Source: JANNSW01 sp031431235 (GTDB lineage Bacteria; Pseudomonadota; Alphaproteobacteria; Rhizobiales; Hyphomicrobiaceae). From it: DNA of 7,041 nt. The stretch lies in NCBI GenBank assembly GCA_031431235.1, contig JANPDA010000194.1:1-7041 (forward strand). Reading direction: 5' to 3'. The position numbers and the translations under genes were made by a program. Below the pieces are notes generated by a model. The model searched no databases. It was not told the DNA's origin and saw only the letters and a list, made by a program, of their open reading frames with translations. Below are positions 4,536 to 7,041 of this stretch, one piece after another (positions within the stretch are counted from its first letter, which is position 1; every line of letters begins with the position of its first letter).

Positions 4536-6986
4536 CTAATAGAGCCCGCCGTTCGAGACATCGCCGCCTGGTGCGCTCCAGCCCTCGCCGTTGTCGGTCG
4601 TGCCGATCACCGAGTAGGCATCCGGCGGGTCGGTATCGGGCTTGAAGGCCTCCAGGATGGCGTCGGGGTCGCCCGGGCTCGCGCGGGCACCGGTGCGGCG
4701 GTTGATCTTGACGAGCTTCAGGCCGGCCGGAATCCGGAATGGCACCGCCTCGCGGTCGCCTTTGGAGAGCATCAGAAAATCGCGCACGACCGGGGCGGCG
4801 AGCTGGCCGCCGGTCGAGCCCTTGCCCATCGCCTTGGGTGTATCGAAGCCCATGAATACCCCTACCACGAGGTCGGGCGTGAAGCCCACGAACCAGGCAT
4901 CCTTCTCGTCGTTGGTGGTGCCGGTCTTGCCGGCGACCGGCATGCCGGCTTCCTTGACGACGGTTGCCGTGCCGCGCTCCACCACGCCCTCCATCATCGA
5001 GGTGATCTGATAGGCGGTATGGGGATCGATGATCTGGCGCCGTTTGTCGTCGAGCTCGGGCTCCTCCTGGTTGTGCCAGCCATCGGCCGTGCAGGCCTTG
5101 CAGGTTCGCGCATCATGGCTCCACACGGTCTTGCCGCGCCGGTCCTGGATCCGGTCGATCAGCGTTGGGGTAACCTGCCGGCCGCCATTGGCGAGGATGC
5201 AATAGCCGGTCGCGAGCTTCAACAACGTGGTCTCGCCCGCTCCCAGCGCCATCGACAGCACCGGCATCAGATTGTCATAGATGCCGAAGCGCCGGGAGTA
5301 CTCGCTGACCAGCGGCATGCCGATGTCCTGAGCCAGACGCACGGTCATCAGATTGCGCGAGAACTCGATGCCCGTGCGCAATGTCGATGGTCCATAGAAT
5401 TTGCCGCTGTAGTTCTCCGGCTTCCAGACGTCCTGGCCCGCACCCGGATCGATCTCGATCGGGGCATCGAGAATGACGGAGGAGGGCGTGTAGCCGTTGT
5501 CGAGGGCCGTCGCATAGACGAAGGGCTTGAATGCCGAGCCAGGCTGACGGCGGGCCTGCGTCACCCGGTCGAACTGGCTCTCGGCAAAGGAGAAGCCGCC
5601 CACGAGAGCCAGCACACGGCCGGTATGGGGGTCCATCACCACGATGCCGCCCTCGATCTCGGGGACCTGCATCAGCTCGAGCTCGCCAGCCTTCTCGGTG
5701 GGCGCCACATAGATCACGTCGCCCGGATTGAGGAGACCGGCGAGACCCTTCTTCTTGGCGCCGGCCCAGGAGGCGCCCGCCTGGGGCAGGATCCCCGTCT
5801 CACGAGCCGCCTCGAGTGCGCCCGTCTGGTCGCGGCGCGGTTGCAGGCCCACAGTCGCTTTGCTTTTGTTCACCTCGAGCACGACCGCCAGCCGCCACGG
5901 GTCGATGTCGTTCCAGGTCTCGGCCTTGCCCAGCGCCTCGCCCCACTCGCCCGCAGCCAAGTCGATCCGGCCCGCAGGTCCACGCCAGCCCCGGCTGCGG
6001 TCGAACCGCTGGAGGCCGTCCACCAGCACCTTCTTGGCGATGCGCTGATAGCCGGGATCGAGCGTGGTGCGCACCGAGAGGCCACCGGTATAGAGCTTTT
6101 CCTCGGTAAACTGCTCGACCAGCATCCGCCGCACATCCTCGGCGAAGAATTCGGCCGCGAAGATCCGGGCGCCGAACGGACGCAGACTGACACCGAGCGG
6201 CAGTTTGATGGCAGCCTCTGCCTCCTCGCGCTTGATGTAGCCGTTCTCCCGCATCTGGCCGATCACCCAGTTGCGCCGGTCGAGCGCGTCCTTGGTGTTC
6301 TTGAAGGGATGATAGTTGTTGGGTGCCTTGGGCAGCGCCGCCAGATAGGCGACCTCGTGGATCTGCAACTCGTGCAGCTCCTTGCCGTAGTAGTTGAGCG
6401 CGGCCGCGGCGACCCCGTAGGAGGAAACGCCCAGGAAGATCTCGTTCAGGTAGAGCTCGAGGATCTGGTCCTTGCTGAAGGCCCGCTCGATGCGGATCGC
6501 GAGGATCGCCTCTTTGATCTTGCGGTCGAAGGTGCGCTCGTTTGTCAGAAGGAAGTTCTTGGCGACCTGCTGGGTGATGGTCGAGGCGCCCTGCTTGGAG
6601 CCCCTTTTGAAGTTGGTGTAGAGGGCGCGCGCGACGCCGGAAGGGTCGATGCCGCCGTGGGAGTAGAAGTTCTTGTCCTCGGCTGCGAGAAAGGCGTCGA
6701 TCAGCAGCTTCGGGATCGTGTTGATCGGAACGAAGATGCGCCGCTCGCGCGCGTATTCGGCGAGCAGGCTCCCGTCATTGGCGTGAATGCGGGACATCAC
6801 CGGCGGCTGGTAGGACGCGAGCCGCTCGTATTCAGGGAGGTCCTTGGCATAATACCAGAGCATGACGCCGGAGAAGGCCGCGCCGCCCACGAACAGGAAG
6901 ACGCCCGCCGCAAAGGCAAAGCCGAGCAACTGGAATGCAAGGCTGCGCGAGCGTTTTCTGATATGCCGTGGTGGCACGTAAGTCAT
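4536..6986 (-). CDS. mrcA: Penicillin-binding protein 1a, bifunctional peptidoglycan glycosyltransferase/transpeptidase
   Basis: This class A PBP polymerises lipid II into glycan strands and cross-links the stem peptides on the periplasmic face of the inner membrane. The 816 residues from ATG at 6986 begin with a short basic cytoplasmic tail (R-H-I-R-K-R-S-R) and one membrane anchor (about 17-43). The GT51 domain follows: catalytic Glu E103 in A-A-E-D-K-N-F-Y-S-H-G-G-I-D, then G-A-S-T-I-T-Q-Q-V-A-K-N (133-144) and E-L-Y-L-N-E-I-F-L-G (177-186). Residues about 335-445 fit the OB-like domain of PBP1a. The transpeptidase has all three motifs: S484-A-F-K487, S543-R-N545 and K687-T-G-T690. The length is near the usual 800-850 and it ends in GGLY, as I recall for related alphaproteobacterial proteins. 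A Cys-x2-Cys pair (629, 632) lies between the second and third motifs. The ATG has GAAGGG nine bases upstream; an in-frame GTG at 7019 would add 11 residues, and the frame stays open to the right edge, so a longer tail cannot be excluded. leuC follows 92 bp downstream. Confidence 0.96.
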   Translation of the reverse strand: MTYVPPRHIRKRSRSLAFQLLGFAFAAGVFLFVGGAAFSGVMLWYYAKDLPEYERLASYQPPVMSRIHANDGSLLAEYARERRIFVPINTIPKLLIDAFLAAEDKNFYSHGGIDPSGVARALYTNFKRGSKQGASTITQQVAKNFLLTNERTFDRKIKEAILAIRIERAFSKDQILELYLNEIFLGVSSYGVAAAALNYYGKELHELQIHEVAYLAALPKAPNNYHPFKNTKDALDRRNWVIGQMRENGYIKREEAEAAIKLPLGVSLRPFGARIFAAEFFAEDVRRMLVEQFTEEKLYTGGLSVRTTLDPGYQRIAKKVLVDGLQRFDRSRGWRGPAGRIDLAAGEWGEALGKAETWNDIDPWRLAVVLEVNKSKATVGLQPRRDQTGALEAARETGILPQAGASWAGAKKKGLAGLLNPGDVIYVAPTEKAGELELMQVPEIEGGIVVMDPHTGRVLALVGGFSFAESQFDRVTQARRQPGSAFKPFVYATALDNGYTPSSVILDAPIEIDPGAGQDVWKPENYSGKFYGPSTLRTGIEFSRNLMTVRLAQDIGMPLVSEYSRRFGIYDNLMPVLSMALGAGETTLLKLATGYCILANGGRQVTPTLIDRIQDRRGKTVWSHDARTCKACTADGWHNQEEPELDDKRRQIIDPHTAYQITSMMEGVVERGTATVVKEAGMPVAGKTGTTNDEKDAWFVGFTPDLVVGVFMGFDTPKAMGKGSTGGQLAAPVVRDFLMLSKGDREAVPFRIPAGLKLVKINRRTGARASPGDPDAILEAFKPDTDPPDAYSVIGTTDNGEGWSAPGGDVSNGGLY

Positions 6987-6995
6987 GACCTGTGG

Positions 6996-7001
6996 CCCTT
7001 C
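6996..7001 (-). promoter_or_regulatory. Ribosome binding site deciding the PBP1a start
   Basis: GAAGGG on the minus strand lies nine bases before the ATG at 6986, better placed than the GGGGA three bases before the alternative GTG at 7019. This favours the ATG. Apart from this site, the stretch 6987-7041 shows nothing else I can name; it is either upstream leader or a longer coding start. Confidence 0.5.
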
Positions 7002-7041
7002 GTTCGGGTCGGCCCGCACGCTTCCCCGGGAGGCGTCGCAC

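Noticed and set aside
3556..4539. 327-codon open frame on the + strand opposite leuC
   Set aside because: It is antisense to a clearly conserved LeuC, its translation is rich in Arg, Ala and Asp without any family motif, and high GC produces such long shadow frames.
5088..5102. Cys-x2-Cys pair (C629, C632) in PBP1a as a novel metal or redox site
   Set aside because: I recall a similar cysteine pair between the second and third transpeptidase motifs in other alphaproteobacterial PBP1a proteins, so it is probably a lineage feature, not a novelty.
1..7041. CRISPR array, insertion sequence, tRNA or rRNA, phage gene
   Set aside because: No spaced direct repeats, transposase motifs, terminal repeats or RNA-gene patterns were seen on either strand; the repeats in the RTX gene are protein-coding nonapeptides.

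Overview
The window looks like a piece of a high-GC alphaproteobacterial chromosome, most likely from the Hyphomicrobiales or a near relative. The basis is the GC-rich third-position codon use throughout, a PBP1a that ends in GGLY and carries a Cys-x2-Cys pair before its KTGT box, and a LeuC whose core reads like alphaproteobacterial LeuC. The assignment rests on remembered family features, not on a search. There is no sign of phage, insertion sequence, CRISPR array or RNA gene.

The layout has two convergent blocks. On the + strand, from the left edge to 1976, lies the 3' part of a gene for a strongly acidic, calcium-binding RTX protein of the kind exported by type I secretion. At least 657 residues are visible and the N-terminus lies outside the window. 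It has two copies of a beta-strand module with the motif T-(I/V)-D-A-S, seven tandem RTX nonapeptides, and a non-cleaved C-terminal secretion region. A 98-bp spacer with two strong hairpins separates it from the minus-strand block.

On the minus strand, in transcription order from the right edge, are a class A penicillin-binding protein 1a (mrcA family, 6986 to 4536), then leuC (large subunit of isopropylmalate isomerase, 4443 to 2971), then a class I SAM-dependent methyltransferase (2899 to 2075). The gaps are short (92 and 71 bp) and each holds a hairpin or palindrome, so the three genes may be separate units or a loosely coupled run. PBP1a builds peptidoglycan in the periplasm, LeuC works in cytoplasmic leucine synthesis, and the methyltransferase substrate is unknown. 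I see no shared pathway; the RTX protein is the only gene with an accessory, cell-surface character.

I did not find a convincing undescribed multi-gene system. The points most worth a second look are the cysteines in the RTX protein (two of them exactly one beta-roll turn apart), its duplicated module with acidic inserts, the Lys/Thr/Ala-rich N-terminal extension of LeuC, the perfect 22-bp palindrome in the leuC leader, and the 52-nt stem-loop between leuC and the methyltransferase gene.
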